A stretch of 64,000 bases of DNA, taken from assembly GCA_030037545.1 (NCBI GenBank), contig JASHRF010000118.1, positions 1-64,000 of the forward strand, written 5' to 3'. The translations under genes were made by a program, and so were the position numbers. Shown here piece by piece: positions 13,444 through 23,120 of the stretch. The notes beneath the pieces are model-generated. The model saw only the letters and a list, made by a program, of their open reading frames with translations. It had not been told where the DNA came from and ran no database searches. Numbering within the stretch: position 1 is the first letter of the stretch; every line of letters begins with the position of its first letter. The stretch is from Acidobacteriaceae bacterium. Its GTDB lineage: Bacteria > Acidobacteriota > Terriglobia > Terriglobales > Acidobacteriaceae.

Positions 13444-15603
13444 CTACCGGCCGGCCAGGGCCCGCAAATACGCCTGCGCCGGAACCTCCTCGAGGGCTAG
13501 GCCCGGTCCCTCCCACAGCAGGCGCGGCGCGCCGCCGCTCATCGTGTTCAGGCCCTCTACGCGGATGGCGTGCAATCCCGCGCGCAGCCCGATGGCACCG
13601 CGATCGTAACGCAGCGCATTGCCCGGCGAGCCGCAAACCTGCGCAAACGGAGGTCCGGTCTTCGCCACTTCCGCGCCGTCGATCGTCAGCCGCGCGCCAT
13701 CGCGATCGATCAAATGGAAGATGTATCCGCCATCGGCCGGAACGCGCAGAAATCCGTCCCACGCCGTGGCCCAGCGCGTGAATCCCTGCGCGTTCGCCTC
13801 CAGATTCGGCGACGCACCCGTCAGCGTCGGCTGCAACTTGGCGAAATCCGGCAGCTCGGCCCACGCGCCCGCGTAGATCTTCCAGTCGAGCCCCGGCGTG
13901 GTCGCGCCCGGAACCTGCACTGCGTCGTGCCACTCGTCCACGGCCGCCACATTCTGCTCCGCCCAATCCTGGTGACCGGTTTTGTCCGTGACGTGCAGCA
14001 AAACGCGGAAAATTCCCGCGCCATTTCTGCCGTCCAACTCAGTGCCCAGCGCATCAGGAAAGCGGTGGCGCACGTGGCGGCCGTGCTGCACCGACCCATC
14101 GCCGAAGAGCCACGTGTACCGCGCGCCCGGCGCGCGCCCGGCGGTAAAAGTCACCTTCCGTCCCGGCCTCGCCACTGCCGGCTCAATCGCAAACTCCGCC
14201 GCGAGCACGGGCGGGGGCGAAAACCTCGGCTGCTCCGCTCCGGCAGAAACCACCACCGGCATCTGCGCGTCATCGCTCACGCGCTGCTGGCCGTATTTCA
14301 AATTGTCGATGGTTACGTCCTTCACGTCGCCCGTGATCGTCGACTCGGCCAGCGGCGGCTGACCCAGTGCCCAGATGTTCCGGAACGTGACCCCGTGCAC
14401 TGCCGGCTGCTCCTGCTCGATCTGCATGAGCGAATACCAATTGTCGAGGAAAAGATTCTCGAAAGTGAATCCCGAGTGGTCGCCCTGCGCGCCCTTCGCG
14501 CCCCAGAAACCGAGCAGCCCGAAGGTCTGCCCGCAGGCCCCGATACCGCCGTCCAGAATATCGCTGTTGCGCAGCGTAAAGTTGCGGGAGTTGAAAATCT
14601 TCTCCGGCCATCCCGCGCGCACCGTGTTCGAGATGCTGGTGGAAAGCTCGCTGTCTTCGACGGTAATGTTGTCCACGTCGTGGCCGGGGCGCAGCATGTC
14701 GGCCTGCGTGTAGCCGTCCCAGTTGCCCTCCATGGCCAGATCGTCGTCCGACGCACGGAAAAATGCATTTTTCACGATGGTGTCGCCGCCGCCCAGCCAG
14801 TCCATGCCGTCCTGGTTGGCGTTGCCGGGATTGCCGCCGATCACGCGCAGGTCGTCGTAGCGGAATCCCGTCGAATCCTTCATCTGAATCGACCACGTCC
14901 GCGAGCGGATGATGCAAGTGAGACCGTCGATCTCCACATTTTGCGACTGGTAGCCGACGATGCAGTGCCAATCCGGCTTCTGCATCCAGCCGTCGTCGGC
15001 TGCCGGATCCTGCGGTCCGTCGTACACAATCGTTCCGCGCCCCAGCACCTTCACGTCGTGAACCTGCCAAAGATTCAGGCTGCCGAGGACGAAGGCTCCA
15101 GGCTCCAAATAAATGGTGTCGCCGCTCTTCGGGTTCAGGCTTTCGCGATGCACGCCTGCCGGCACAATGGTGACGTTTGGCCCCGTGGGCGGCCGCGGCG
15201 CCGGCGAGCCGGCAAAGAGAAACAGCATCTCCGCGTGGTTCAGAAAATCGCCGGGCCGCGAAATAGAGAGCTTGGCCGGCCCCGGGAGCCGGAAGCGAAT
15301 CGTTTGGGCATCTCCGTTTACCCGCGTAGCGCGCAGACCCAGCCGCCAGGGCTCGATGTCCACGCCGCGATCCCAGAAGCCCGGCTCCGCGGCGGTGATC
15401 GTAATCTCCATCGGCCCGGTGGCATCGAAGCTGACGAATTCGTAGCTTGACGCAGCATAAGCCACGTCCACGCGTTGCCCGTTCACGGTAACGGCGAAGA
15501 AACTGGAACGCATTTCCGCGGGAACCGGCGCACCTTCCACACTCGCGGCCGCGTGGGCAGCCGGAAAAAACAAAAGGGCTAGAACTGCCAGACGAAAGAA
15601 CAA
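13444..15603 (-). CDS. secreted beta-helix glycoside hydrolase (GH28-like) with PKD and PA14 domains
   Basis: A 719-residue exported enzyme. I start it at TTG 15603, which has GAGG eight bases upstream and directly begins a signal peptide (FFRLAVLALLFFPAAHAA). Residues about 35-120 form a beta domain. About 140-480 is a right-handed beta helix (YLEPGAFVLGSLNL, VLGRGTIVYDG, repeated N/D-rich turns such as GNANQDGMDW and RASDDDLAMEGN), fitting polysaccharide hydrolases of the GH28/GH49 type. About 500-590 is a PKD domain (WLFGDGSVQHG); about 600-719 is a PA14 domain. PKD and PA14 suggest binding of insoluble glycan. The substrate is not certain. Divergent from a GH115 gene, supporting plant cell-wall breakdown. 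Confidence 0.78.
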   Translation of the reverse strand: MFFRLAVLALLFFPAAHAAASVEGAPVPAEMRSSFFAVTVNGQRVDVAYAASSYEFVSFDATGPMEITITAAEPGFWDRGVDIEPWRLGLRATRVNGDAQTIRFRLPGPAKLSISRPGDFLNHAEMLFLFAGSPAPRPPTGPNVTIVPAGVHRESLNPKSGDTIYLEPGAFVLGSLNLWQVHDVKVLGRGTIVYDGPQDPAADDGWMQKPDWHCIVGYQSQNVEIDGLTCIIRSRTWSIQMKDSTGFRYDDLRVIGGNPGNANQDGMDWLGGGDTIVKNAFFRASDDDLAMEGNWDGYTQADMLRPGHDVDNITVEDSELSTSISNTVRAGWPEKIFNSRNFTLRNSDILDGGIGACGQTFGLLGFWGAKGAQGDHSGFTFENLFLDNWYSLMQIEQEQPAVHGVTFRNIWALGQPPLAESTITGDVKDVTIDNLKYGQQRVSDDAQMPVVVSAGAEQPRFSPPPVLAAEFAIEPAVARPGRKVTFTAGRAPGARYTWLFGDGSVQHGRHVRHRFPDALGTELDGRNGAGIFRVLLHVTDKTGHQDWAEQNVAAVDEWHDAVQVPGATTPGLDWKIYAGAWAELPDFAKLQPTLTGASPNLEANAQGFTRWATAWDGFLRVPADGGYIFHLIDRDGARLTIDGAEVAKTGPPFAQVCGSPGNALRYDRGAIGLRAGLHAIRVEGLNTMSGGAPRLLWEGPGLALEEVPAQAYLRALAGR

Positions 15604-15786
15604 GACCGAATCCTCAATCGAACAGTGGGAACAATCCACTGTAGCACTGGCGATGTGATTCCTACTCTCCGGCAAACGCGGCGTATTCATTTGCTTCGCG
15701 GCGCAGGGTAATGATGCGATTCCCAAGGCTCGGAGACGTACAATTTGAGACGCGAACATGCTCCGTTCATTTCTCTGGAGGTCATC

Positions 15787-18168
15787 ATGCCGTCAGCCGC
15801 TCGAACCGGTTGCATAATTTCAGGCCCCAATTCCAACGGTTTACCTGAGGGGCTAAAGCCCGCGTTTTTATTGGGCTCCCGGGGCACGGCTGAAGCCGTT
15901 CCCTTTCAAAGCCGCATTGATGGAACCATCTCTCATCTCCTCCGCACTTATCGAAAATCGTTGGCTCTCGTGTTCGCGTTTCTCGTTACCCCTATCGCAG
16001 GCGTGGCGTCGCCCGCGCAGACCCCGCGCATCACCTTCAACTCATCCATCACGCTCGTCGAGAGCACGAGTGTGCCCCTGCCGGTATATCGCGCGACAGA
16101 AGACCTGCGCAACGACTTCGGCAAGGTGTTTGGCCGGGAGCCGCGCGTGGTCGAAGCGCTGAGAGACGCCGGGCCGGCCGCGATCCTCATTGCACAGAAC
16201 GGCAGTGTGCCTGCGGGCGTGGACTGTGCGCAGGCTGCCGGGACCGAGGCGTTCGCCTTGTCCATCGCGCAAGGCGCAAAAGGACAGCGCATCGTCTGCC
16301 TCACCGGCTCCGACATGCGGGGAACCATTTATGCGATATACGAATTTTCGCAGCGCATCCTCGGCGTCGATCCCATGTACCTGTGGACCGACAAGCAGCC
16401 GCCAAGACGCGCCTCCATCACGCTGCCCGCCGATTTCACTCGCACCTTCCCCAGCCCTCTCTTTCGCTATCGCGGATTCTTTACTAATGATGAAGATCTG
16501 CTCAGCGGCTATATTCCCGCGCCTCCAGGCGCGCACACCGGCATTTCGCTCCAGGTCTGGGACCAGGTCTTCGAAACCATCCTGCGCCTCAAGGGCAACA
16601 TCGTGGTCCCGGGCACGTGGATCTTCCCTGACGATGCGCAGGTCCACGCCGCATCCGAGCGCGGTCTCATTGTCAACCAGCATCACGCTATTCCGCTGGG
16701 TGTAAACGTGGCGCGCTGGCCCGAGGGCGTCCCCTACAACTTCTCCACCCACCCTGAAATCCTGGAGCGCGCCTGGACTGACGCCGTCGCCACCTACCAG
16801 CCGGACGACGAAATTCTGTGGACCGTGGGCCTGCGAGGTCTTTCCGACCAGAGCTATTCCGCACTCGACCCCAGCGTGCGCGGTAATGACCCGCTGCTCG
16901 GCCAGCGCATCAGCCAGGCCATCGCCGACCAGATCAGGATTGTGCGCGCCCGCTATCCCAACGCTCAGTTCGTCAGCAATCTCTGGCAGGAGGGTGCGCG
17001 GATCAGGCGCGAAGGCTATCTGAAGATTCCACCCGAGGTTACGCTGGTGTGGCCCGATACCGGCTACGGAGACATGCAGGACGACGGCGAAGTTGCCGCC
17101 GGGGAGGGCGCTTATTTCCATGTGGCCATGATGAACGGCCAGGCCAACCAGCTCTCTGAGATGGTTTCCGTCAAGACCATCCAATCGGAACTGGGCCGTT
17201 ATATCCGCGCCGGAGCTACCGGCTACCTGCTGCTCAACACCAGCGACATTCGTCCCGTGGCCATGACCGCGCGCGCGGTCATGGAACTGGCATGGGGAGG
17301 TGTTCCGGAAACCACCGGCGGAGCCGCGGCGGCTTCAGGCAACGATCCCGATGGCGCCTACTATCGCCGCTGGGCCACGGAGGAATTCGGCGCAAAATCC
17401 GCGCCGGCACTTGAAGAGATTTACAAGGCTTATTTCGCCGCGCCAGCGCCGCGCCGCCCGTTCGGTCCTCCGCACCTGACCTCGGCCGGCACTCTGCCGC
17501 CTCCGCCGTCCACGGCATCCACCGACGCTCCGCTCGTATATGGCGATCAGCATTACCACACCGAAGCGCGGCGTCTCATCCTCGACTATCTCAGCCAGCA
17601 CCAGGCGGCCTCCATTCCCAGCCAGTCGCCCAAGTGGTCGCCGCCGCACCTGGTTCCCACGCCCGACGCGCAGATTCGCCAGGCGCTGCTGGAGGCCGAT
17701 ATCGCGGATTGCGCATCGGCGCAGCCACGCTGGGATGCAGTATGGCAAAAGGCCGTCGCCGCCGAACCGCTCGTCGATCCAGCACGCCGCAATTACTACC
17801 AGGCCGAGGTGCTGACCATGATCGCCATCAACCGCGAGAGCAACCGCATGTTATTCGAACTGGCGAACTCTCTCGAAGACGATCGCGCCGGCCATCGCCA
17901 AAAGGCTGAAGCCGAGGCCGCGGCAGCGCTCGGCGCCCTCGATGCGGTGCGGGCGTCGATGTCCGCCGCCGAATACGGCAAGTGGAAGAACTGGTATCGC
18001 GGCGACTGGCTCACCGGAGTCTATCGCACCCACCAGCTGGTCGAGGATTACGCCAATCATCTTAAAGACCCCATGGCGAAGCTCCCCGCACCGGTCGAAT
18101 GGAGCGGTTGGGAGGCCTATTTTCACATCATGGAGTACGAAGACGGCCGGTCCGTCGACGTGCATTAG
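15787..18168 (+). CDS. GH115 xylan alpha-1,2-glucuronidase
   Basis: A 793-residue GH115 protein, which removes (4-O-methyl)glucuronic acid from xylan. Visible family features: GTIYAIYEFSQRILGVDP, YLWTD, FRYRGFFTNDEDLL, RLKGNIVVPGTWIFPDD, and NQHHAIPLGVN, followed by a C-terminal helical part. The start ATG 15787 has a strong GGAGGT site, but the signal peptide (SLALVFAFLVTPIAGVA) begins only near residue 59; the codons between are largely a palindromic repeat (15845-15910). A TTG at 15961 immediately before the signal peptide is an alternative start without a clear ribosome-binding site. Divergent from the GH28-like gene, so the pair likely serves hemicellulose degradation. Confidence 0.85.
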   Translation: MPSAARTGCIISGPNSNGLPEGLKPAFLLGSRGTAEAVPFQSRIDGTISHLLRTYRKSLALVFAFLVTPIAGVASPAQTPRITFNSSITLVESTSVPLPVYRATEDLRNDFGKVFGREPRVVEALRDAGPAAILIAQNGSVPAGVDCAQAAGTEAFALSIAQGAKGQRIVCLTGSDMRGTIYAIYEFSQRILGVDPMYLWTDKQPPRRASITLPADFTRTFPSPLFRYRGFFTNDEDLLSGYIPAPPGAHTGISLQVWDQVFETILRLKGNIVVPGTWIFPDDAQVHAASERGLIVNQHHAIPLGVNVARWPEGVPYNFSTHPEILERAWTDAVATYQPDDEILWTVGLRGLSDQSYSALDPSVRGNDPLLGQRISQAIADQIRIVRARYPNAQFVSNLWQEGARIRREGYLKIPPEVTLVWPDTGYGDMQDDGEVAAGEGAYFHVAMMNGQANQLSEMVSVKTIQSELGRYIRAGATGYLLLNTSDIRPVAMTARAVMELAWGGVPETTGGAAAASGNDPDGAYYRRWATEEFGAKSAPALEEIYKAYFAAPAPRRPFGPPHLTSAGTLPPPPSTASTDAPLVYGDQHYHTEARRLILDYLSQHQAASIPSQSPKWSPPHLVPTPDAQIRQALLEADIADCASAQPRWDAVWQKAVAAEPLVDPARRNYYQAEVLTMIAINRESNRMLFELANSLEDDRAGHRQKAEAEAAAALGALDAVRASMSAAEYGKWKNWYRGDWLTGVYRTHQLVEDYANHLKDPMAKLPAPVEWSGWEAYFHIMEYEDGRSVDVH
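15845..15910. repeat. paired palindromes of the MITE-core type inside the GH115 5' end
   Basis: GGGCT-AA-AGCCC (15850-15861) and a slightly decayed GGCACGGCT-GA-AGCCGTTCC (15883-15902), then CCTTTCAAAG. The order and spacing match the core of the MITE without its ends. The repeat is translated in frame if ATG 15787 is used. Confidence 0.75.
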
Positions 18169-18351
18169 GGCCCTGACGGCTGCGCTTGCGTTGCGTCAAC
18201 TTCCATACCTCGTCTTCCGTATCTCGTCCTTGGGAATCTCGAGAAATGTGTCTCAAATCACACGGCCCAGGTCTTCACATCACATCTCCCCATTCCCGAA
18301 AAGGCGCCTAATTCCTCTGACGGACTCTTGGCAAAGTCCAGGGAGGATGTT

Positions 18352-18783
18352 ATGTTGAAGCGCTTTTCCTTTTTTCTGACAGCAGCGGCCTTGTGCGCCG
18401 CACCTTTGGCGGCGCAGCAATCGGTTGTCAACCTCTCGGTAACCCGAACCGACCCCAACGACGGCAAGCAAATGTACGTGAACTATTGCGCACCCTGCCA
18501 CGGCGTGGATGGCCGCGGCCACGGTCCCGTTGCGAAGGCCCTCATCGTTCCGCCCACCGACCTCACTGCGATGAGCAGGAACCATCATGGAAGCTATCCG
18601 GATCTTCACGTGGCCGCGATATTGAAATTTGGTGTAAATATTCCGGCGCATGGATCGCAAGATATGCCGGTATGGGGCACCGTTCTGCGCAGCTTCGACC
18701 CGCCCAGCAGCCGCAACGAGGATGTCGAGTCACTGCGAATCAGCAATATCGTGCGCTACATCAAGACGCTGCAGACAAATTAA
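18352..18783 (+). CDS. secreted monohaem cytochrome c
   Basis: A 143-residue class I c-type cytochrome. ATG 18352 has GGGAGG five bases upstream. Signal peptide MLKRFSFFLTAAALCAAPLAA; haem site CAPCH at about residue 45; a likely axial Met in GSQDMPVWG. It would carry electrons in the periplasm. It follows the GH115 gene after a 183-bp gap and is probably transcribed on its own. The redox partner is unknown. Confidence 0.9.
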   Translation: MLKRFSFFLTAAALCAAPLAAQQSVVNLSVTRTDPNDGKQMYVNYCAPCHGVDGRGHGPVAKALIVPPTDLTAMSRNHHGSYPDLHVAAILKFGVNIPAHGSQDMPVWGTVLRSFDPPSSRNEDVESLRISNIVRYIKTLQTN

Positions 18784-18915
18784 ACGTGCGTCATCCGCTT
18801 CTCCGCCGGGAGATACTGATACCGTGGCTCCGTGATGAATTGCCGCGCCCATGAGCGTGGGGCGAAGGCCAGATTTTTGTGGTCGCGGCACTCGAAGCCC
18901 GCTCCTGACGTGGGG

Positions 18916-20229
18916 ATGGAGAAGACGCGCAAAAGCCGGAAACAGGAGGCGGCCACCGAGGCTGAGCGGGCCGTTGTGCCTGCCGCAGCCGGCGCGGTCA
19001 TCAGCCGCCGTGCAGCCGGCCGCCTGCGCAGCGGCTATCTCTGGGTCTATGCATCCGACGTCGAGTCGATTGTCCCTCCGCAGCCTGGCAAAACACTTGT
19101 GCCGGTGGCGGACAGCCGCGGCCTGCTGCTGGGCACGGCGCTCTATAGTCCTACGTCGCAGATCGCTCTGCGCCTTGTGTCGCGCGACGCTCTCGACGAG
19201 CCGGCCTGGCTTGAGCTGCTCGCCGTGCGGCTGCAGCGAGCCATCGCCCGGCGCAAACCCTTGCTCTCGGCGGAAACCGACGCCTGCCGGCTCTGCTTCA
19301 GCGAAGCCGACGAGCTGCCCGGTCTCATGATCGACAAATACGGACCGCTGGCGATTGTGCAGCGACTGACGCAGGGGTTGCTCGGCAATGCCGTTGCCGA
19401 TGCCTGCGTGCGCGTGCTGCGCGAGGAAATTGCCCCGGCGGCCATTCTCGAACGGCCCGATCCACGCATTCGCGAGCTCGAAAGCCTGCCCGCACCCGCC
19501 GCCGCGCCGCTCTGGGCAGCCAAGCCCAAAGGGCGCTCCGCCACGCCGGCGACCAACGCCGAATTCCATCTCAACGGGCTGGTCTTCCACTACGACGCCA
19601 ACGCCGGCCAGAAGACGGGCGCGTTTCTCGATCAGCGCCTGAACTACGCGGCCGCGCGCGATTGGGCCAGGCGGCTGGGCGTGGCCAAGGCTAACGGCGG
19701 ACGTGCCCTCGACGTCTGCTGCTACCAGGGCGGTTTCGCGCTCCATCTTGCCGAGGTCTGCCGGCGTGTCACGGGCATGGACGCCTCGCGCGCCTCGCTT
19801 GAAGTTGCCGAACGCAATCTGGCCGCCAATCGCGAGCGGCTCGGGACTTCCGAGGTGGACTGGGTCGATGGCGATGCCTTCACCATCCTGCGCGACTGGT
19901 CCGACGCCGGCGAGCGCTTCGACGCCATCGTGCTCGACCCGCCGGCCTTCGCCAAAACCCGCCGCGCCGTCGAGGGCGCCCTGCGCGGCTACAAGGAGCT
20001 GAATCTGCGCACGCTCAAGATGGCGAGCCCCGGCGGACTGCTGGTTACCTGCTCCTGCTCCCATCACGTAAGCTGGGCCGATTTCGAAGGCGCGGTAGCG
20101 TCGGCCGCAGCCGACGCCCGGCGGCGCGTGCGTCTGCTCGAGCGCCGCGGCGCCGCGCCTGACCACCCCGTGATCCTCAACCTGCCGGAAACCGAGTACC
20201 TGAAGTGCCTGGTGCTGGAGGTAGAATGA
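18916..20229 (+). CDS. RlmI-like class I SAM-dependent rRNA cytosine methyltransferase
   Basis: A 437-residue methyltransferase of the RlmI/YccW type, which makes 5-methylcytosine in 23S rRNA. N-terminal PUA domain (ISRRAAGRLRSGYLWVYASDV), EEHD-like middle part, then FLDQRLNY, the SAM site ALDVCCYQGGFAL, LDPPAFAK, and TCSCSHHV with the catalytic Cys. I prefer ATG 18916 because the PUA domain follows directly; the frame is open back to ATG 18832. Ends 110 bp before panB and may be co-transcribed with it. Confidence 0.85.
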   Translation: MEKTRKSRKQEAATEAERAVVPAAAGAVISRRAAGRLRSGYLWVYASDVESIVPPQPGKTLVPVADSRGLLLGTALYSPTSQIALRLVSRDALDEPAWLELLAVRLQRAIARRKPLLSAETDACRLCFSEADELPGLMIDKYGPLAIVQRLTQGLLGNAVADACVRVLREEIAPAAILERPDPRIRELESLPAPAAAPLWAAKPKGRSATPATNAEFHLNGLVFHYDANAGQKTGAFLDQRLNYAAARDWARRLGVAKANGGRALDVCCYQGGFALHLAEVCRRVTGMDASRASLEVAERNLAANRERLGTSEVDWVDGDAFTILRDWSDAGERFDAIVLDPPAFAKTRRAVEGALRGYKELNLRTLKMASPGGLLVTCSCSHHVSWADFEGAVASAAADARRRVRLLERRGAAPDHPVILNLPETEYLKCLVLEVE

Positions 20230-20339
20230 GAAGCCTTGGCCGCTCGGATTCATTCCTGATCCACTTTCGCGCCCGCGGCATCTATACTGGTGTTGTTCGG
20301 GCCGCATCCTGAGTCTGCCGGAGCGGCACTGGAGACACC

Positions 20340-21290
20340 ATGAGCCTTACCACGTTCCGCGCCGGCGCGCAGCCGCTGGGCGTTTCCCATACCAAAGTCA
20401 CTGTGCCTACCCTGGGCGAGATGAAGCGCCAGGCCAAGCCCATCTCCGCGCTCACCGCCTACGACTACGCCACGGCGCGCCTGGCCGACGAGGCGGGAAT
20501 TGACCTGCTGCTGGTGGGCGATTCGCTGGCCATGGTGGTGCTGGGCCATGAGAACACGCTCTCCGTCACCGTGGACGAGATGCTGCACCACACGCGGGCC
20601 GTGCGCAGCGCGGTGCGGCGCGCGCTGGTGGTCGCCGACATGCCCTTTGGCAGCTATCACGGCACGGTTGCCGAGGGCGTGGCCAATGCCGTGCGCTTTG
20701 TCAAAGAGGCCGGCGCGGAGGCGGTCAAAATCGAGGGTCCGCGCACGGAGCTGGTCCGAGCACTTACCGAAGCTGAGATTCCGGTCATCGGCCATCTCGG
20801 CCTCACGCCGCAGAGCATCAATCGTATGGGCGGTTATCGCGTGCAGGCGCGCACCGCGGAGACGGTGCGGCAGCTCGAAGCCGATGCGCGTTCCCTGGCA
20901 CGAGCCGGCGCGGGCGCAATCGTGCTGGAAGGCGTGCCGCGCGAGGCGGCTGCGCAGATTACCGCCGCGCTGACCATTCCGACCATCGGCATTGGCGCCG
21001 GTCCCGACTGCGACGGCCAGATTCTGGTCTTCCACGATCTGGTGAACCTGACCTTTGCGCCGGCAGCCAAATTCGTGCGCCGCTATGCCGACGCTGGCGC
21101 GCTGTTCCGCTCCGCCATCGAGCGCTACCGCGAGGACGTGGAGCATCGCGCCTTCCCGGCCGATGCGGAGAGCTACCATCTGAGCTCGGGCGAGCGCAGA
21201 GCATTGGGTATGGAAGCGGAGCTCCAGGCGGAAGCCGAAGCAGAGGATGCCATAGCCAATCGCGACGCGCTGCAGGAGTGGACAAGCTAA
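20340..21290 (+). CDS. panB: 3-methyl-2-oxobutanoate hydroxymethyltransferase
   Basis: PanB, the first committed enzyme of pantothenate synthesis: transfers a hydroxymethyl group from methylene-THF to alpha-ketoisovalerate, giving ketopantoate. 316 residues. Seen: ISALTAYDYATARLADEAG, VGDSLAMVVLGHENT (metal-binding Asp), ADMPFGSYHG, KIEGP, PVIGHLGLTPQS, LEGVPREAA (catalytic Glu) and IGIGAGPDCDGQILV. The C-terminus is about 50 residues longer than in E. coli and Glu/Ala-rich. ATG has GGAG upstream. panC follows after 9 bp, so the two are one operon. Confidence 0.95.
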   Translation: MSLTTFRAGAQPLGVSHTKVTVPTLGEMKRQAKPISALTAYDYATARLADEAGIDLLLVGDSLAMVVLGHENTLSVTVDEMLHHTRAVRSAVRRALVVADMPFGSYHGTVAEGVANAVRFVKEAGAEAVKIEGPRTELVRALTEAEIPVIGHLGLTPQSINRMGGYRVQARTAETVRQLEADARSLARAGAGAIVLEGVPREAAAQITAALTIPTIGIGAGPDCDGQILVFHDLVNLTFAPAAKFVRRYADAGALFRSAIERYREDVEHRAFPADAESYHLSSGERRALGMEAELQAEAEAEDAIANRDALQEWTS

Positions 21291-21299
21291 GAACGTCTG

Positions 21300-22157
21300 A
21301 TGCAAACCCTCCACACGGTTGCCGAGCTTCGTCAGTGGTCGCGCGCATGCCGCCGCGCCACCCAGCCTCCGATTGGCCTTGTCCCCACGATGGGCGCGCT
21401 GCACGCGGGCCATGCGTCGCTCATTCGCGTGGCGCGGGCGCGCTGCCGTCACGTGGCCATCAGTATCTTCGTAAACCCCACGCAATTCGGACCCAACGAG
21501 GATTACGCATGCTACCCGCGCAGCTTCGAGGCCGATTGCGCGCTGGCCGGGCGCGAAGGCGCAGACGTAATCTTTGCGCCGGCGGTCGAGGAGCTTTATC
21601 CGGCGGAACCCTCTTCGGAAATTGCCACGTTCGTCGAGGTCGCCGGCCTGAGCGATCGCCTCGATGGCGCTTCCCGGCCCGGGCATTTTCGCGGAGTGGC
21701 CACGGTGGTGGCCAAGCTCTTCATCGCCTCTGAAGCCGATCTGGCCTTCTTTGGCCAGAAGGACGCGGCGCAGGTTTCGATTTTGCGCCGCATGGTAACG
21801 GACCTGCGTCTGGCGACTGAAATCGTCGTCTGCCCCATCGTTCGCGACTCCGACGGCCTGGCTCTCAGCTCGCGCAACGCGTACCTCACCCCGGCCGAGC
21901 GCATTCAGGCGCTTACGCTCAGCCACGCGGTGCGGCATGTGGAGGAACTCGTCGCGCAGGGTGAGCGCCGGTCGAGCGTGCTCATCGATGCCGCCCGCGA
22001 GGTCTTTGCCGCCGAACCCGCCGTGTGCATCGACTATATCGAGCTGGTAGATTGGGCTACGCTGGAGGCGGTCGAAACTGCCGCTCCCGGAACGCTCTTC
22101 GCCGTAGCCGCGTACGTCGGCGCAACAAGGCTCATCGACAACACCATCGTGCGCTGA
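21300..22157 (+). CDS. panC: pantothenate synthetase
   Basis: PanC joins pantoate and beta-alanine with ATP to give pantothenate. 285 residues, usual length. Motifs: PTMGALHAGHASLI (HIGH-like ATP site), FVNPTQFGPNEDY, RPGHFRGVATVVAKL, FFGQKDAAQ and SSRNAYLTPAER (KMSKS-like). Directly behind panB; a glycosylase gene follows after 45 bp on the same strand. No panD is in the window. Confidence 0.96.
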   Translation: MQTLHTVAELRQWSRACRRATQPPIGLVPTMGALHAGHASLIRVARARCRHVAISIFVNPTQFGPNEDYACYPRSFEADCALAGREGADVIFAPAVEELYPAEPSSEIATFVEVAGLSDRLDGASRPGHFRGVATVVAKLFIASEADLAFFGQKDAAQVSILRRMVTDLRLATEIVVCPIVRDSDGLALSSRNAYLTPAERIQALTLSHAVRHVEELVAQGERRSSVLIDAAREVFAAEPAVCIDYIELVDWATLEAVETAAPGTLFAVAAYVGATRLIDNTIVR

Positions 22158-22202
22158 AATCGTTATTGCGCGCGTGCCCGCTGCGGCTGCAATCTGAAAG
22201 CA

Positions 22203-23120
22203 ATGCCGGAGCTGCCCGACATTACCGCCTACATTGCTGCCCTCGCGACGCGCATCCTCGGCCGCACCCTGGAGCATGTGCGGCTGGGCAGCCCGTTTCT
22301 GCTGCGCACTGTCGACCCTCCGCTCGAAGCCGCGGAAGGCCGCGCGGTGCGGGAACTGCGGCGCATCGGCAAGCGCATTGCCATTGGCCTCGGCAGCGGC
22401 CAAAATCAAGAAGGAGACATCTGGCTGGTGCTGCACTTGATGATCGCCGGCCGGCTGCACTGGCGTCCGGCGCAGGCCAGACTCGCCGGCCGAAACGCGC
22501 TGCTCGCCCTCGATTTCGCCAACGGCAGTCTCGTACTCACAGAAGCCGGCTCCAAACGTCGCGCCTCGCTGCATGTAGTACGGGGCGAGGAGGGTTTGTG
22601 CGCGCTCGATCCCGGAGGCGTGGAGATTTTCTCGACCGATCTCGACGGTTTTCGCGCCGCGCTCATGCAGGAAAACCGGACCCTCAAGCGCGCGCTCACC
22701 GATCCCCGCCTGATCAGCGGTGTGGGCAACGCTTACTCCGACGAAATCCTCCACGCCGCGCAGCTCTCGCCCATCACGCTCACCCGCAAACTGAAACCCG
22801 AGGAGTGGGAGCGGCTCCACGCGGCCACGCGCGATACGCTCACGCTGTGGACTACGCGGCTGTTGACCGAGGCCGGGAAAAAATTTCCCGAGGGCGTGAC
22901 AGCGTTCCGGCCGGAGATGGCGGTGCACGGCCGCTTCGGCCAACCCTGCCCGCGCTGCGGCGCCAAGATTCAGCGCATCCGCTACGCCGACAATGAGATC
23001 AACTATTGCGCCGCCTGCCAGACCGGCGGCAAGGTGCTGGCCGACCGCAGCCTCTCGCGCCTGCTCGGCGCTGACTGGCCGCGCTCCCTCGACGAATTGG
23101 AAGCCCTCAAGCGCCGGTGA
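22203..23120 (+). CDS. mutM: Fpg/Nei-family formamidopyrimidine-DNA glycosylase
   Basis: A 305-residue bifunctional DNA glycosylase/AP lyase for oxidised bases. It begins MPELPD, so Pro1 and Glu2 needed for catalysis are present; the usual sixth residue Glu is Asp here. The helix-two-turn-helix part reads DPRLISGVGNAYSDEIL and the C-terminal zinc finger is CPRCG...YCAACQ. It is slightly longer than E. coli MutM. Acidobacterial genomes can hold more than one Fpg/Nei paralogue, so specificity for 8-oxoguanine is not certain. Probably read with panBC. Confidence 0.87.
   Translation: MPELPDITAYIAALATRILGRTLEHVRLGSPFLLRTVDPPLEAAEGRAVRELRRIGKRIAIGLGSGQNQEGDIWLVLHLMIAGRLHWRPAQARLAGRNALLALDFANGSLVLTEAGSKRRASLHVVRGEEGLCALDPGGVEIFSTDLDGFRAALMQENRTLKRALTDPRLISGVGNAYSDEILHAAQLSPITLTRKLKPEEWERLHAATRDTLTLWTTRLLTEAGKKFPEGVTAFRPEMAVHGRFGQPCPRCGAKIQRIRYADNEINYCAACQTGGKVLADRSLSRLLGADWPRSLDELEALKRR

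Noticed and set aside
13570-15450. 626-codon plus-strand frame over the GH28-like gene
   Set aside because: Arg/His-rich antisense translation without domain or ribosome-binding site; the minus strand encodes signal peptide, beta helix, PKD and PA14.
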